This document shows, piece after piece, positions 25,341 to 38,200 of a DNA stretch of 64,000 nt. The notes below the pieces were generated by a model. That model searched no databases. It saw only the letters and a list, made by a program, of their open reading frames with translations, and was not told the DNA's origin. This stretch comes from Sclerurus mexicanus. Taxonomy: Eukaryota; Chordata; Aves; Passeriformes; Furnariidae. The translations under genes and the position numbers were made by a program. The DNA lies in assembly GCA_013396755.1 (NCBI GenBank), contig VWZF01002915.1, forward strand, positions 246,272 through 310,271. The letters run 5' to 3'. How positions within the stretch are numbered: position 1 is the stretch's first letter; the number at the start of each line of letters is the position of its first letter.

Positions 25341-27379
25341 AAGTAGGAGGGGAAAGAAATGGGGTTTTTTTCCTTCCTTTTGACACTTCAGGCTGGAGCA
25401 TCATTTATCAAGCAAGTGGTGCTGCTGTGTGGGGGGACAATTTACGACGAGCCCGGGAGAGTACTTGTGCTCACAAGCATCTCTTTTCTCTCCTAGGGCT
25501 GAGCGTGGCATTGCTCTCCTGTTTCTCTGCCGTTCCATCACTAAAACTGCCGTGGGGAGTGAGGAGAGGCTCCCAGGTGCCTCCCCATCCCTGTACAAAT
25601 ATGTGGGTGCTGAAGAGCAACGAGTTTCACTTTGATGGTTAAAGGAATCATTTCCCAAGTGCAGGTTTTATTTACAGAGCTGTGTCTCCAAGGAGGCTGC
25701 TGATGAGGGCTGGTGTAAGGAGCAGTGTGAAAGAAGCTATTTTGCAGTTGAGAAGTTATATCAGACCCCAAAACTGCAGAGCTGTGCTGTGCTCTCTTGG
25801 GCGCCATCTGGTTGAAGTTTTCCATTCAAAACCCTTGGAAAACGAACCCAAGAGAAATTCCCCTGGAGTATATCCATATAGAACCCCAAATGCTTTGTTT
25901 TACAAGCTGTTTCTTTCAGGCAGAACTTGGGGAGGGGGAGAAATCTTTTCTAGGGAAAACATTATTCATAGAAAGCAAGAAACTGGGAGAAAAGATATTG
26001 TGCAACTGTGCCTATTGTTTTGGTACTCAGAGGTACAGAGAAGTCTCACCTGATTTGTTGCAAAAAGCAAAAATAAAGACAGTGGCTTGGTGTGGGATAA
26101 TTTTGCCATGGGGACAGGGAAGGGAGATTCCTGTGATTCCTGCAGGATAAAGGAAGAAAACAAGAGGGACAGCAAGATGTTTCCATCCATGTCTCGACTT
26201 GAAGTTTCTGTCTGAAGCCAAGCAAGATAATGCTCATTGCCTGTTGGCAATGCACTGCTGAGGCATGAGCTAACACTCATCATGTGATGGGGCTAATAAA
26301 TAAATCATGTGATTTGTGCTTATTCTTTGTGTCAGATCATGTTGCTGCATTTCAGTGTCCCAAATAGAGCAGTGGCACATGGGGTAATGTCCTTACTGCC
26401 CAGTGCTGAGCAGCAGCTGGAAAAATTATTCCTTCAGTTTCCTGGTGGCTCTAAGAAAATGCAAATCCATTTGCTATGTTTGTGGTTTGTTTCAAATTCT
26501 TGCTCTGCTCTCTCTAGATTATCTACCAGGGGTAGTGTCACCTGAAGGCCCTGGGTAGACAAACATCATCCCTGGGAGCCAGATGAAAGCAGGGAGATAA
26601 GGAGGGGTAAGATGTATTCACTACTGGGACTTTCTCACACTGACCACCTTCCCACCCACACCACGATCCCAGCCTCCTGGACAGCTCTTTGCTTCTTCAG
26701 GAGTTAAAATCCCGCATTCTCCTGCTCTGCATGCTGGTGTCCATCTCAGGCAAGTGGAGCTCCATCCTTCCTCCTGTGATGACCCTTCAGCTGCTGCCAG
26801 CTCCTCCCACCCTGCCCATACCAAGGCAGGCAGTGGCCCTGCTTCCTTCCCCAAGCTTACAGACATGTAGATGATTTCCTTTGACACTTCATGGTTTCCT
26901 GCTCTGGTCCTAGACTGAGACTGGAAGCAAAAATCAAACTAGCTCTTGAAACCAAGAATTTCAGTCTCAGAAAAATGTGGCTGCAACACCCAGCACCTTC
27001 TCTGATTTGGAGGACAGTATAAAAACAAAGACCCTTCACTGCTTTTTTTACCCTCCCTGATAACCTTTGATTTTTTTATTCCTTTCTTCTTTTCTTTTGA
27101 CCATCGCCAGAGCAAGCCGTGCTAAACTCAAGTGCAAGCGCAGCCCAGCTGATCTGTCCGAGCACCACTGAGGAGTCATCATTGTTTGTCCAGCTGGTTG
27201 ACTTCTAAAGACTGGTCTCCAAGGTCTCAATTAAGGTTCAGGACTGACTCGCCTCCACCTCTCCTGGGAAGAGGTTTTGCCTCTTCTGCTCAATTATACA
27301 CAGTGTCTCCTCCATGTGCAAGGGAGATAGGAAGGTGGGAGCTTTAGCTCTGCTTTAGTTGTTACCTCTGAAGCATAAT

Positions 27380-27490
27380 TCAGAGATATGCATTGCTATA
27401 AAGGCTTCACTTTATAATGTAATAGGCCCTTGATCTGCTGCATTTTTGCAGGGCATGGAGGCCGAATTAATTAATTGGACAGGCCCCCAT
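27380..27490. promoter_or_regulatory. possible conserved non-coding element
   Basis: Contains GAATTAATTAATTGG (overlapping TAATTA/AATTAA cores) next to CCATTTCATTAGG. Short, repeat-free and without coding support; a weak candidate. Confidence 0.2.
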
Positions 27491-27793
27491 TTCATTAGGA
27501 TGCTGTGCCCCTCTCTCAGAGGGTGCTGCTGGTGGCAAGTGATGCTGCGCTGAGATTTGTCCCTGATTCCCTGGTGCTGGAGTGACTTCTGTGTCTGCCT
27601 GGCATGTGTCTGGTTTTATACTTTATTATTAGCAGAGTAAAGAAAAGGCAGAATTCACACAAAACACCCTTCCTATATCTATATGGGGAAATGCTAGTGA
27701 TACAAAAGATACTGAAGCTCAAACACCAGTGCTGGGAACTTCTGTCTGTCCCCTGCTGTTCATGATTCTCCCTCTTGCCTGCAAAAGAAAAAA

Positions 27794-28075
27794 ATGTTTC
27801 AGAGTATGTTGAGAGAAGTATTGGCTGAGATTGGAGCTGCCTCCCCTGGAAATATTAATCCACCAAACACGGATGAATCTCCTGGAATAATCCTCTCTAA
27901 TGCACTTTCAGGAAATCAATTCAGTGCTTTATTCTTTAATCCAGAAATCTCCAAGGAGGAGGAGGAGGAGGAGGAGGGAGAGGATGAACAGACACTATCA
28001 GAAGAGGATAAAAAATTGGCACTGTGTTTAAGGAAAAGAGAGAAATTTGTGTCTTTGCGTTGTGATACATTTTGA
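27794..28075 (+). other. 93-codon open frame over an AGG repeat, doubtful
   Basis: The open frame begins at an ATG preceded by an A-run and ends in TGA. Its middle is a glutamate tract made by an (AGG)n run at 27953-27979. The flanks are moderately protein-like (an amphipathic MLREVLAEIG start and a lysine-rich LSEEDKKLALCLRKREK end). No promoter, splice signal or polyadenylation site was recognised. It is probably non-coding. Confidence 0.12.
27953..27979. repeat. (AGG)n microsatellite
   Basis: About eight AGG units ending in GGGAG. It encodes poly-glutamate in the overlapping plus frame and poly-serine in the minus frame. Confidence 0.85.
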
Positions 28076-31000
28076 CAGCCCCGCGGTAAAGGTTCACCTG
28101 CAAACACTGAAGCCCTGAGCAATGCCAAAATATGTCATTTCTTACTCATTTTTGGCTTTGCAAAATGCACAGTAATACTCCAAGTTGCATCACCTTGGTG
28201 TTACAATCACAAGCCAGATTTTCATGTCTGCTCCACGTGTGCTTGAACTGCAACACACAGATACCCACAGAGGCAGGTCTCAGCCAGAATTACCTCAGCA
28301 AATTTGGCATGTAGTTGTCTGTGTAACAGCATATCTGGTTTGAAACAGCAGCGAATGGTTCAGTTTCCCTGCTGATTTTAGCTATATTGTTTAAACCTGC
28401 AGGTAATACATCTTAATGATGCTCTTTTGGGGGTGTTTTCTCTCCTAAACCCTTTAAAATACTGCTGGTTCCAGGTATATCTGTTTTTTAGCTCTCCCAA
28501 ACTGTTTCCGTTTTTCACCTTCAAGCTGACATAAAACATGTCCAAAACCTGCAAGGAAGAGTTTGCCCATCTCAAGGCTCTGTGTCTGTTTTCCGTTTTC
28601 AGTAATTTTTAGCCTAACTTGAATCAAAATTACCCAGTGCATTTCTGAAAATACTGAAATGATCTGAGGGTGCTGAGAGAGATAACTTGTCATCTAGCAG
28701 GGCTCAAAGGACAAAGAGTTGCATCCAGAGTTGGTGACATAAAAGCTAAAGCTTTTCACTTAGCTCACCACAGAACCATGAGCCAGGAAAAAAAAATCTG
28801 ATTTGGAGGTGAACCAAAATTTCCCCGTAGTTTTAATCCCTCAATATGCATCATTTATGTAAGAAACTATCTAAATTTTAATTTTGTACTCCCGGCTGAC
28901 TCCAGGCACAAAGCCCCCAGAGAACAGAAAGGGTTTATCATGGTCCTTGGATTCAAACTTTGTGTCCAGGTGCAGAACAGCCTATCTCCTACTGGCACTG
29001 GCTCTCCTGGAAGGACAGCCCAGGGCTGTGCAAACATTTCTCAGGTCACCACTTCGTTGCAGTGAGTGTCCTACTTAGAGGTTTCTCTAAAATGAGATTG
29101 CAAGGATGGAGCTTTATGCTGAGTTCTCACTGGTCCAGGTGGCTCCTGCAGTGAGAACTGCAGCCTCCAGACCTTTGCAAAGCACAATTGTTCCCCAGAT
29201 GGGCTGAAATAAAATGAAATAAGAGATCAAAATAAATAACTCATCTGAAGACCTCCTCTCTGATATGTTTATGTTTTTGCTGATAATATTTCTTGCTCAG
29301 GGGGGTTATTTTGCTAAATAACAAGTGTCTGGGGTGCAGAATGAGAGAGCACGTCTACCTCCTGTGAGCATGGGGACATGTGGGGGCCTTCTTTGCTCCC
29401 CCAAACCTTCTAAATGGGCTTGTGCAGAGGGGCTGGGACAGGGATGGAGCAGGGAGTGGAGGAGCTGTAGGTAGGATGCTGGAGAAGGCAGAGCAGATCT
29501 GCAGGCACCGAGGAGCAGGTTGGTCACAGCAGCAAAACTACACAAAGGTGACTGAAACCGGGAAATTTGTGACACCAGCTTTATGGGCACAAGCCAACCC
29601 TTGTCTCATTTGGGGCAAAATTCAAGCAAAACAGAAAGGCTCTTGTGACCAGCTGGGGTTCACACCAGCTCTGGGCATCTGAATGGCTGAGGATGGGACA
29701 CATGAAAGCATCCACCTCACCTGTAACTCACACAGGGGCACAGGAGAGGTTGTAAATTAGCCAGTTTGTCTTAAACTTGGTAGGAGAGGAGGGAAAGAAA
29801 CCCCAGCATTAAAGGAATTTAACAGCTGCAATGAGCCTCAATGGTTGCACAGGAAAATCCCCTGTCACCCACAAACAGTTTGCCTTTAATGAGAATGCAG
29901 GACATGCACGAGTAGGTTGCTAATTCTTTGTTTAAAATCCTCCTGGTAATTGCTACACGTGTACCTTTCCATTGTCTTCCATGGAAGTGGGATTGTAATT
30001 TTTTTTTCCTTTGGAGCTGAAATTAAAAACAGTTTATTAGAGAATAATGAATGTCAAAGTTGCAGGAGATCATGCCCAGCACTGTGTTTGGAGGAACAGG
30101 AGCAAGTCACCAGTAAACTGGGAGTTGTACAGAGCAGGAGAAAGCAATTTAGGAAGAGATTCAAGGGATCAGCCGAAGCTTTTCTGGCAGCTACTGCCTC
30201 AGTTAAATCATTAATTTTTGTTAATCCTTTGCAAAAATCTGGTGATTTGGGAACAAAATTTTACAGTATTTCAGTCCTGCCTTAAGAGGCCAAATCCAAT
30301 TACTGGATAATGGGACTTTGGCCTCCCAGGAGCAGAGACACTTTGGAAGATGTGGGTTTATATGGGGATTTCTTCTTTTCATTATTGGATTAGAGCCTAC
30401 CCCACCCTTAACTCTGCATCAGAAACTGTGTAAGCAAGAGCCACACCAGTCTGGAAAACAAATGGAGCATAAAAACCCTGTCATCACCCCTGCAGCTGGT
30501 TGCCTTACTGTGCTTTTGGGTTATTCCCATGACTCTGTGCCCATGGAACTTGGCTGTCCTGGCTCACACTATGTCCTCAGGGCTGTTAGATGGGGTAGGC
30601 TGACCCAAGGTGAAGCCTGCAGAGCCCCAGGGATCCCCCTGCTCAGAGACACCCCCAAAAACTGCACTGCAGGAGGATCAGTATTTTGGAGGTGTTTTGG
30701 TAGAGGGTAAAATCTTTTTAAACCCAAGTCACACTTGTGGAAACTAAGACTGTTCTTCATGTGTTTTTCAGACTACTTGCTCTGAGGACAGTTACAAACA
30801 AAACCAGGAATATTATTTTGAAGAAACCAAATAGGGAAGAAGAAAGAGGAGAACACTTAAAGCTGCTGGTGAGAGCCTGATGTCCTGGACTGCAACTCCC
30901 TGCCATTGCCCCCCCGTCACTCCCATTTTTAATTACAAGCAGCCAAACTGTAAAGACCTTAATGGACATCTTAATTATTGCATTAAAGTTTGAAATGGAA

Positions 31001-32108
31001 AATTCCTCATTACATGCCATGCAGTAGGTCACGGCTGCAATAAACGGTGATATTTTGCTTGTTACAGAACTGGGTGCCCTTTGCAGAACTGGTGTCTTTG
31101 GGGCATGTCCTGGCCCTGGGGAGCTGCCAGGTGGATGTTAGATCAGGTTTCTGCTGTGAGAGCATCTGCTTGTGTTTTCCAGGCAAAACTATCACCGAGA
31201 AGTGCTCTTTGCTACTCCCTTTCTCCTCGAAATAGTGCTATTTTTCTCCTGTATTTTCCTTTCCATCTGCTTGAATGTGTTTATTGATTTAGTGTTATGC
31301 AAACTGCAATGAAACAGTATCCTTCTAATGATCTCCAGCCAGCTATGGAACGTATCCCAAACAATTTAAATACAAACCAACCCCCGGCAGCAACACAAAG
31401 TACCTTTCATTGATCAGCCCTTAAGCCCAGCCACGGATTCCCAGACCCTTTTGCACTGTGCCTGTCCCTGCTTGCTCAGGGCAGGCTGGAAAGCTCTGAT
31501 CCAACCTGCGACACGGGTAATTTTAGGACTGTGGTAGAAAAAGACAAAAAAAAAAAAGAGAGAGAGAAAAGACAGAAAGACAAAAACCTTTTTTCTCAGG
31601 CTTTGCACAGTTGGAGAAGAACAGGACAGGGTTTAAGGTGGGTCTGTGGCTTCTTAAGAGCTGAAAAGCTCTAAATAACCTAAATGACCTAAAAGGTCAA
31701 AATAGCTCAAGTGTGTTTGTCAGAGGTTGTTTATACCTTTAGAAGAGCAAAAAGACAAGAAAGTTTGAAGATAACTTGCACTGAAACCCTAATTTATCTT
31801 CAGCATTGTTTTCGTACCACCAAGTTTCACGTTGGGCTTTTTTTCTGAGCATATTGAGGAGAAAATTAGAGGACTCTGCAGTACTTGGAGATATTCTCTT
31901 GATTATGTGACCCTACAGATGAGGTGTTAATTCCTTTAATGCCTATTTCTCATTTTAAAGTGCCTCCCAAACTTTTCCTACGTCTCCTACCACTAGCTGT
32001 ACAATTGCCATGTGAGGGTGGAAGCAAATGCTGGGACAGCAGACCCTGGGACTCCCCGAGGCAGCTCTGGTGGTGAGAGCCACCAGCCAGGGCTGCTGCT
32101 CGGCAGGG

Positions 32109-32225
32109 CCAGGCTGTGCGAGCTGTGCCCGCCGTTCCAGCTGTGCCAGCCAAGCCATCCACATCAGCCGCACTACCCGTGCCAGCTGTGCCAGCTGTGT
32201 CAGGGCCAGGCTCGGCAGCTCTCGC
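32109..32225. repeat. degenerate GCTGTGCCA minisatellite
   Basis: The motif GCTGTGCCA and variants (GCTGTGCGA, GCTGTGCCC, GCTGTGTCA) recur at spacings of about 9-30 bases in a GC-rich patch of roughly 115 bases. The clearest copies are near 32140 and 32181-32202. The repeat keeps several frames open on both strands, with A/G/T- or L/A/Q-rich products, so those frames are not evidence of genes. Confidence 0.6.
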
Positions 32226-33148
32226 CGGCCGGGAGCTGCCACATCCCAAATCTCACAGCTCCCTCTGTTGGCATCTGTTCGAACCTATCAGCGTGGACGT
32301 AAAAAAAAATAAATAAATTGGCAATGCCTTTCTTTTCCTAGCACGGTCTCCCTGCGGAAGGTGATCCGCCTGCGGGGTGTGTCCCACCTAACCCAAGAAT
32401 CACTTCGTTGTATTCCTACTCTTGGATCATGTCTCCCGATGCTGTGCTGACCACAGCTCTGCTGAAGGCAGCTTTTCAGTCATTTTTCCAAAAGCAGTGA
32501 GAAGATGTAGCTGGATGTGCCCCGAGTGCCACGTACACGCAAGGATGCTGTGAAAATGTGCCAGCCCAGATACTCTCCCAGCTCAGCCTCCCCCAAGGAG
32601 TTAATCACATCAAATATATTTGTCTGTCCCTTACTGATCACACAAATTAACACCTCTGCAGTCAAAGGAACACCACAGTGTGCAAATGATTCACTGCCTT
32701 TATTTTCTTTAGGTCCTTCTGTAACAAAAACTCTGAGATCACAAGCTTTGGCAAGGTGGCTTAAACAAATAACAGTATAGGTACACAAAACTGTTTCAGT
32801 ACTTCACCAACGAGGTATGAGAGTAATGAAACATAAACCTCAAGTTAAATATTTAACTTGTTAGCCAGTTAAAGATAACAAGGACAGCCCACCGGAGTGT
32901 AAGCTGAATTTACAGAGAAGGCACAGCCTGACTTTCCTTTGAAGATCTTAATTCCAAATTTCCCAGCTGGCAGAGCCAAGGGTTGGCCAAGCTGCTTGGT
33001 TCAAATGTGATTTAAACTCTTCCACAAGAAACGGTGCAACCAGCAAACAGGATCAGAATTGGCTCCCTGTGCTCCTGACCTGCAACACTGAACAGCCAGG
33101 GAAGACACTAAAAAAACCCCACAAAAACCATATTTTTCTTTTTTTTTT

Positions 33149-35126
33149 TTTATTATGTCACTATAGAAAAGGCCATGCAAGCAATCTGCTCAGACTGGAC
33201 AAAGGACAGGCTGGCAGAGATGGCTGCACAGGCTCAGGCTCCTTTGGCAAGCCTGGCTGTTTGCTCTGGGCATTACCCACGGATTTTAAGACTTCCCACC
33301 ACCCTTCGTGGGTCCTGGCTCTGCGGCACTGCAACAGCCCAGATACAGAGTGGTACCGATGGTAGCAAATGGCCTTTTAGAAGAAAAAAAAGCACAGGAG
33401 AAAAAAACTATTTTCTTATCTCTCTGTTCCCAGTCAGGCCACATTGATTTTTGTATTCTTTTGAGAAGACATCAGGCAGGTGTATCTCTCTCTCTTAATA
33501 TGCCCAGTAAGTGGCTCAGGTCAGCTTAGTGACACCCGTTAGTGTCTCTGCAATTAAAAGGCTGTCCGTATTTTCACTACAAATCTCACTGTTCAGAAAT
33601 TTAACTTGGCTCCAACAGGCCTTCCAAGAAGAAATTTGGCTAAAACAAAAGGTGAGGAAGAGGGTAACTGGTTTGTCTGGGTTTTTTTTCAGGCAATGAA
33701 CCTGACCCTACAGCTTTCCTGCACGGCAAGGTCCTTGGGAAATCTGCTCCCCAGCAGTCTGAGATGAAGTTTTCTGGTAAGCACCAGAGAAATCAAAGAG
33801 AGTGTTTCAGACTCAAGCAAGGGGCAGGAGGAAAAGCAATTAATTGCTTTAATATGAAATGTCACATTTAAATTTGATCTTACAAAACCAAATACTGAAG
33901 GCTGGTAGATACTCCCCTTTGAGAAACAGTGTGGGGTTCGGTGGGAATACCACTCAAACCAAGCATGCAGAATCAGGCCTCAAGTACCTAAAATATAGAA
34001 TTTGGTGCTTAAATTCTAAAATATTTATAAATAACTTAAGACATTCAGGCCCAGAGGTGCCTACAGCCAAGTATTTCCCTCTGACACGGGGAACCACATC
34101 CCTATGGATCCCCAGTGCAGAAACTTGCTTTATGCTCAACATAGGAATAAAACCTGCCCATGTGAGGCTCTTTGGAAAGTCTCCCTTGGCCCTTCGAGAG
34201 CACATGGAGGACACATCTAATCTAGCAGAACACATCTGGGAGTGTAGATCCATAGCACAGAACGTGACTGGTTCCTCCTACACATTCACAGCACCTGGCA
34301 AAACAGTTCCCAGGGGATTCCTCAGCTGTTCCTGCACTATGAGGTGAGCCCAGCTAAGCCTGACCCCCAAGGACGGCAGATCAGCTCTGCTCTCATGGTG
34401 GAGCTGGCTTAGCTGGGCTCAGGGCTGGGGTAAAGCCACCTGGGAGAGGAGGGAGACCCTGAGCTCTGTCCTTGAGCAAAGACAGCCTTGCCTGGGAGTG
34501 CTCTGCTCCGCAGCCTCCCGTCAGGATGGACACAGCCCCTGGATCCACGGCAGACATCCTGCCAGACACTCCCTGAAGGGGAATTCACCTCGCAACCACG
34601 GCACCCCAGGCTGGTACCTGCCGAGCAGGCTGCAAAACAAAGGCACAGGAGGGGGGTTAAGGTCAGAGGTACATTCGTTGGGATGGTCCCTGTCATGCAG
34701 TTCAGAGGACGGGTGTGGCACAGCAGCCCAGAGATGGATGGTCACAGGACAGCAGAACATGGGGGGACCTGCTCCTGCATGGAGAAGCAGCTGCCCCTCA
34801 GCAGGGAATGGAACCACAGCAGCCTTGGGAGACAGGTTGGGTATCCTCCTTTGGCCACATGGGTATTTGTCCACCAGACACAAACTGGGACAAACTGCTC
34901 TCGTAGACCATATCCTCACTGGAGATGTTGAGCTGGATGGCTCTGCAAGCCACCAGCTACGCCCTGAGCAAAAAATGAACTTAACATTTCTTTTCTCTCA
35001 TGAGTTCTATCCAGACCCGTTATGTACTTGGTTTCAGCATTCTGAAAAAAAAAAAAAATGCTCTTTGGCACTTGTGCAACACAGACATGAGGTCTCCTGT
35101 CCTTCAGCTGTTTGCTGGGCTCATCT
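33149..35126 (-). other. SLC17A9: probable SLC17A9 3' UTR and downstream flank
   Basis: The SLC17A9 stop codon lies just above this stretch. On the minus strand an ATTAAA lies at 33848-33853 (about 1.3 kb past the stop) and an AATAAA at 33149-33154 (about 2.0 kb past it, beside an A-rich run on that strand). Either could be the polyadenylation signal, and the true 3' end cannot be fixed from sequence. The open frames here (up to 210 codons, 34498-35130 plus) are antisense or chance. Confidence 0.35.
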
Positions 35127-35290
35127 CTAGAGATCCACGTACGCAGAGTCTGTGTCTACCCTCTGGGCCTCTCCAAACAGGAGGAATACACAGAGCCCAA
35201 TGCTGTTAACAGCAGCCACCAGGTTGAAAACAGAAATCCAGGAGCCAGTCGTTTCAATCAGGTATCCAGCCAGGTACACACAAATGACAC
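35127..35290 (-). CDS. SLC17A9: SLC17A9 coding exon 13 with stop
   Basis: Residues 396-449: GVICVYLAGYLIETTGSW, then TM12 (ISVFNLVAAVNSIGLCVFLL) and a short cytosolic tail FGEAQRVDTDSAYVDL, ending in TAG (35127-35129). Human ends in a similar hydrophilic tail. Acceptor GTCACAG|GTGT. The intron before it is only 92 bp. Confidence 0.96.
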
Positions 35291-38200
35291 CTGTGACAGG
35301 AGAGAAGAGAAAGACATGCAAAGGCTCTGGGGCTGGAGAGGGGGCTCCCTGGGAAAGGATGAGCTGCAGGAAGGTACTTTACCTAGGAGGGCTCCACCTG
35401 TATTCGCAACCCCTGGAATGAAAAGAAAGAAATTGTGTGTTCAAAACCCATGGACATGAGTGGCTTCACCCTGGCTCCCACCAACCTCATCTGCATGCTC
35501 AGCAAAATGCCTTGTTGTTCACAGAATGACAGAATGGTTTGGGTTGGAAGGGACCTTAAAGATCATCCAGTTCCACCCCCCTGCTGTGGGCAGGGATGTC
35601 TTCCACTAGACCAGGTTGCTCCAAGCCTCATCCAACCCGGCCTTGAACACTTCCAGGGATGGGGCAGCCACAGCTTCTCTGGGCAACCGACAGAGACCAC
35701 TGACATGCAGCATCATCCCACCCATGGCTGCAGGTCAAAAGGCATGATGGTGCCATTTGACCTGCCCCTAGCACTGGCAGGTTTATCACAGAAGGAATCT
35801 GAGGCTGCACACATGGAGCAGACGTTGCCCAGAGCCACCCTTGCCCAAACCTTAACCATGTACCCCCCATAGATGCTACCTTTCTAGCATGGAAACCCCA
35901 CAGAATCCTTACCAAACAATAAGCCAGCACAGGAAGGCGCCAGGTCCTGCACGTTTACTGAAATGCCACTGGTGAGAAACAGAGAGGGGGGGAAAATGTC
36001 TGTTTGAATGGAACACAACTGTTTCTTCATCATTTACACAGAGATTGGTTTGTGAAACACAACAAAAAGTCCTGGACAAGAAATGGCACTGGCAGAAGAG
36101 TAGAAGCTGAGAGTGAAGCAGCACAGCCGAGTATCAGAAGGAACATGATTCAACTCAAAGCAGTCAGAGGGGCCAAAATGCAATTCCCCTCCTGCTCCAT
36201 CTTCATAATACTGGCTGTCCAAGCCCTTCCCCATGCTAGAGGTTTGCAGGATCATTTCCACCCCAGCAGGCACTAAACTCCATCAGCCTCGCAGGGACCA
36301 ACATACAATGCTCAGGCAAGTGCCAGTTCTTGCTCTGATAGTCAGGATGGAGGCAGTCTCCTCCAAGACCCCAAAAAGCAAAGTGTGGGATGAGAGCTAA
36401 GGGGTACTGTCACCATCTCTCTCCTTACCTGTGGTTAAAGGTCTGGAGTCCAACAGAGGCGGAGGCAAACACAATTGCTTTGCAAAAATTAGAGGTCTGG
36501 CCCAGACACAAAGCAAAAATGCTTGAGACACCAGAGCCAATGACCTGGAAAAAAGGCAGAATTAAACACCACAGCGCATTTTCTGTAAGGAAAAAAGCAA
36601 CTCCTGTCACGAACAAACCATTCCCTTTTCCAGTGCAAAAGCTCATGTGCACCAGCTGCTTCTCAAGCCTTTTTTTTTTCCCCAGTGTCCTGCCCTTCTG
36701 TGTCAGAGGTCTGTCCAGATGGATGTGATGCTGGAGAGCACACGATACACTGTGTTCTCACCTAGAATTTCTATTTTTGTTCACCGTTTTATTGCTACTT
36801 CCTCAATATCTAAGGGTCACTTGGAGTGACAATGTGACACCTGGGAGAGGTTGGCCTTAGCCTGTGAAAGAAAACCCCTTCAGAGCACTGACTGCTCAAT
36901 GTTTCCATTGGTCCACTGTTAACAGAGGTCCACACTCTGTTCCTCAACCAGGGTTTTCCTCTGGATTTCATTTCCTGCACACACTGACCACCAGTCAATC
37001 TGAAAAGCCAGAAAAGCTTTCCTCTTTCCACCTATTATCCCCAACCCAGCTCCATACAAGGTCTGGTCTGACAGGTAAGCAGAGCTCAGCAGGTAACTCA
37101 GGTGCGTCTCCTGAGGCTTCAGCTCTCTCACCTGCATGAACTTACGAATGGTGATGGTTCTGTACCCTGAAACAGAAAGGGAGAGTTGCAGTTAGGCACA
37201 GCTCACCAAGTTCTCCTTGTTCTCCAGGCAGGAGACCATAGGGTAACTGGATTTCAGATGCACAGATTTCATCTCTAGGTGGATATTATGACTGAGATCA
37301 AAGGAAGTCCCAAACAAATGAATGGGGTTTGGACACTGGAGTATTTATTCTGCTTTTGTACCAGAAAATCACACTGTGCATTTGCAGGGTCTTCTCCCTA
37401 CCAATAGGCCCATCTCCCACCCACTTTCTCTTTCAAAATCACATAAAATAAGGGCTGATGAAAAGTCAGAAGAGCTCTTACCTTGGCTGATTAAATGATC
37501 AGACAGAAATCCACTGAACAAGCTTGTTGGAATTGCAACCAGCCAGGGGACTACATTAAACACCCACCCCTGAAATGGAGTGAAAATCAAGAGAGGTTTG
37601 TCAGAGCTGAGGTTTGTTTGCAAGCATTTTATTTGATAGCCTGTCGTGTCTGTAAAAAGGGAAAAAAATTAAGCACTCAGGACTTGTTGCAGCATCTCTA
37701 CCCCTTTTGCAGAGCCAGCTCTCAGCTGTGCCCTGCCCCACTACAAGGTCTGTCAGGGGGCAGGTGCATCATAGGGCAGTAACATTTGTAGGTTTGTTGT
37801 CTTTCCTTCTGCCCTGGTGACCCTGCATCCAGGGGAAAGGCAGAAAGCTCTGGGAAAGAGGGATTAAACTTTACTGCTCAGCAAGATGATGTGGCAGAGA
37901 GCCAGGCAGAGCCCTGGGAATCTCACTGTGGGTTTCCTGTGGGTCACCAGCAAACCTGCCGGCAAAATTTCCAACAGCTCCAACCTCATTAGCAGCGTTA
38001 CTGTGAGGCTGAGGGAGCATAGCTGGATTTTCTAATGGCAGGATTAGGTAACATTATGGGTAGGAACATACTTTGGCCTATTTTCAATTAAGTGAGCTTG
38101 CTACAGCTGTAATCACAGCCGATTACTGGGCAGCTGAATTACAGCTGCTCAGGGGCACTTTGGTGCCCAGATCCCACAAGGAGCTGAAATCAATGTGAGC

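Larger units (their letters stand above)
22182..33148. other. gene-poor intergenic DNA
   Basis: No confirmed gene. The stretch holds the TAAT-rich element at 24960-25340, an AT-rich patch at 27380-27490, an AGG repeat inside a 93-codon frame at 27794-28075, and the GC-rich minisatellite near 32.1 kb. Other open frames (198 codons at 24190-24786 minus, 145 at 24256-24693 plus) overlap each other on opposite strands and have no splice or family support. Confidence 0.5.

Noticed and set aside
33859..34347. 162-codon plus frame
   Set aside because: It lies antisense in the SLC17A9 3' flank. The sequence has a faint look of an old degenerate repeat (GCCCAGAGGTGCCTA region), but I could not assign a family.
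1..35126. Search for BHLHE23 and for miR-124-3, both near this locus in human
   Set aside because: No bHLH basic-region frame and no match to the miR-124 mature sequence on either strand was seen by eye.
34498..35130. 210- and 147-codon overlapping plus frames
   Set aside because: Antisense to the probable SLC17A9 3' UTR, mutually overlapping, with no family resemblance.
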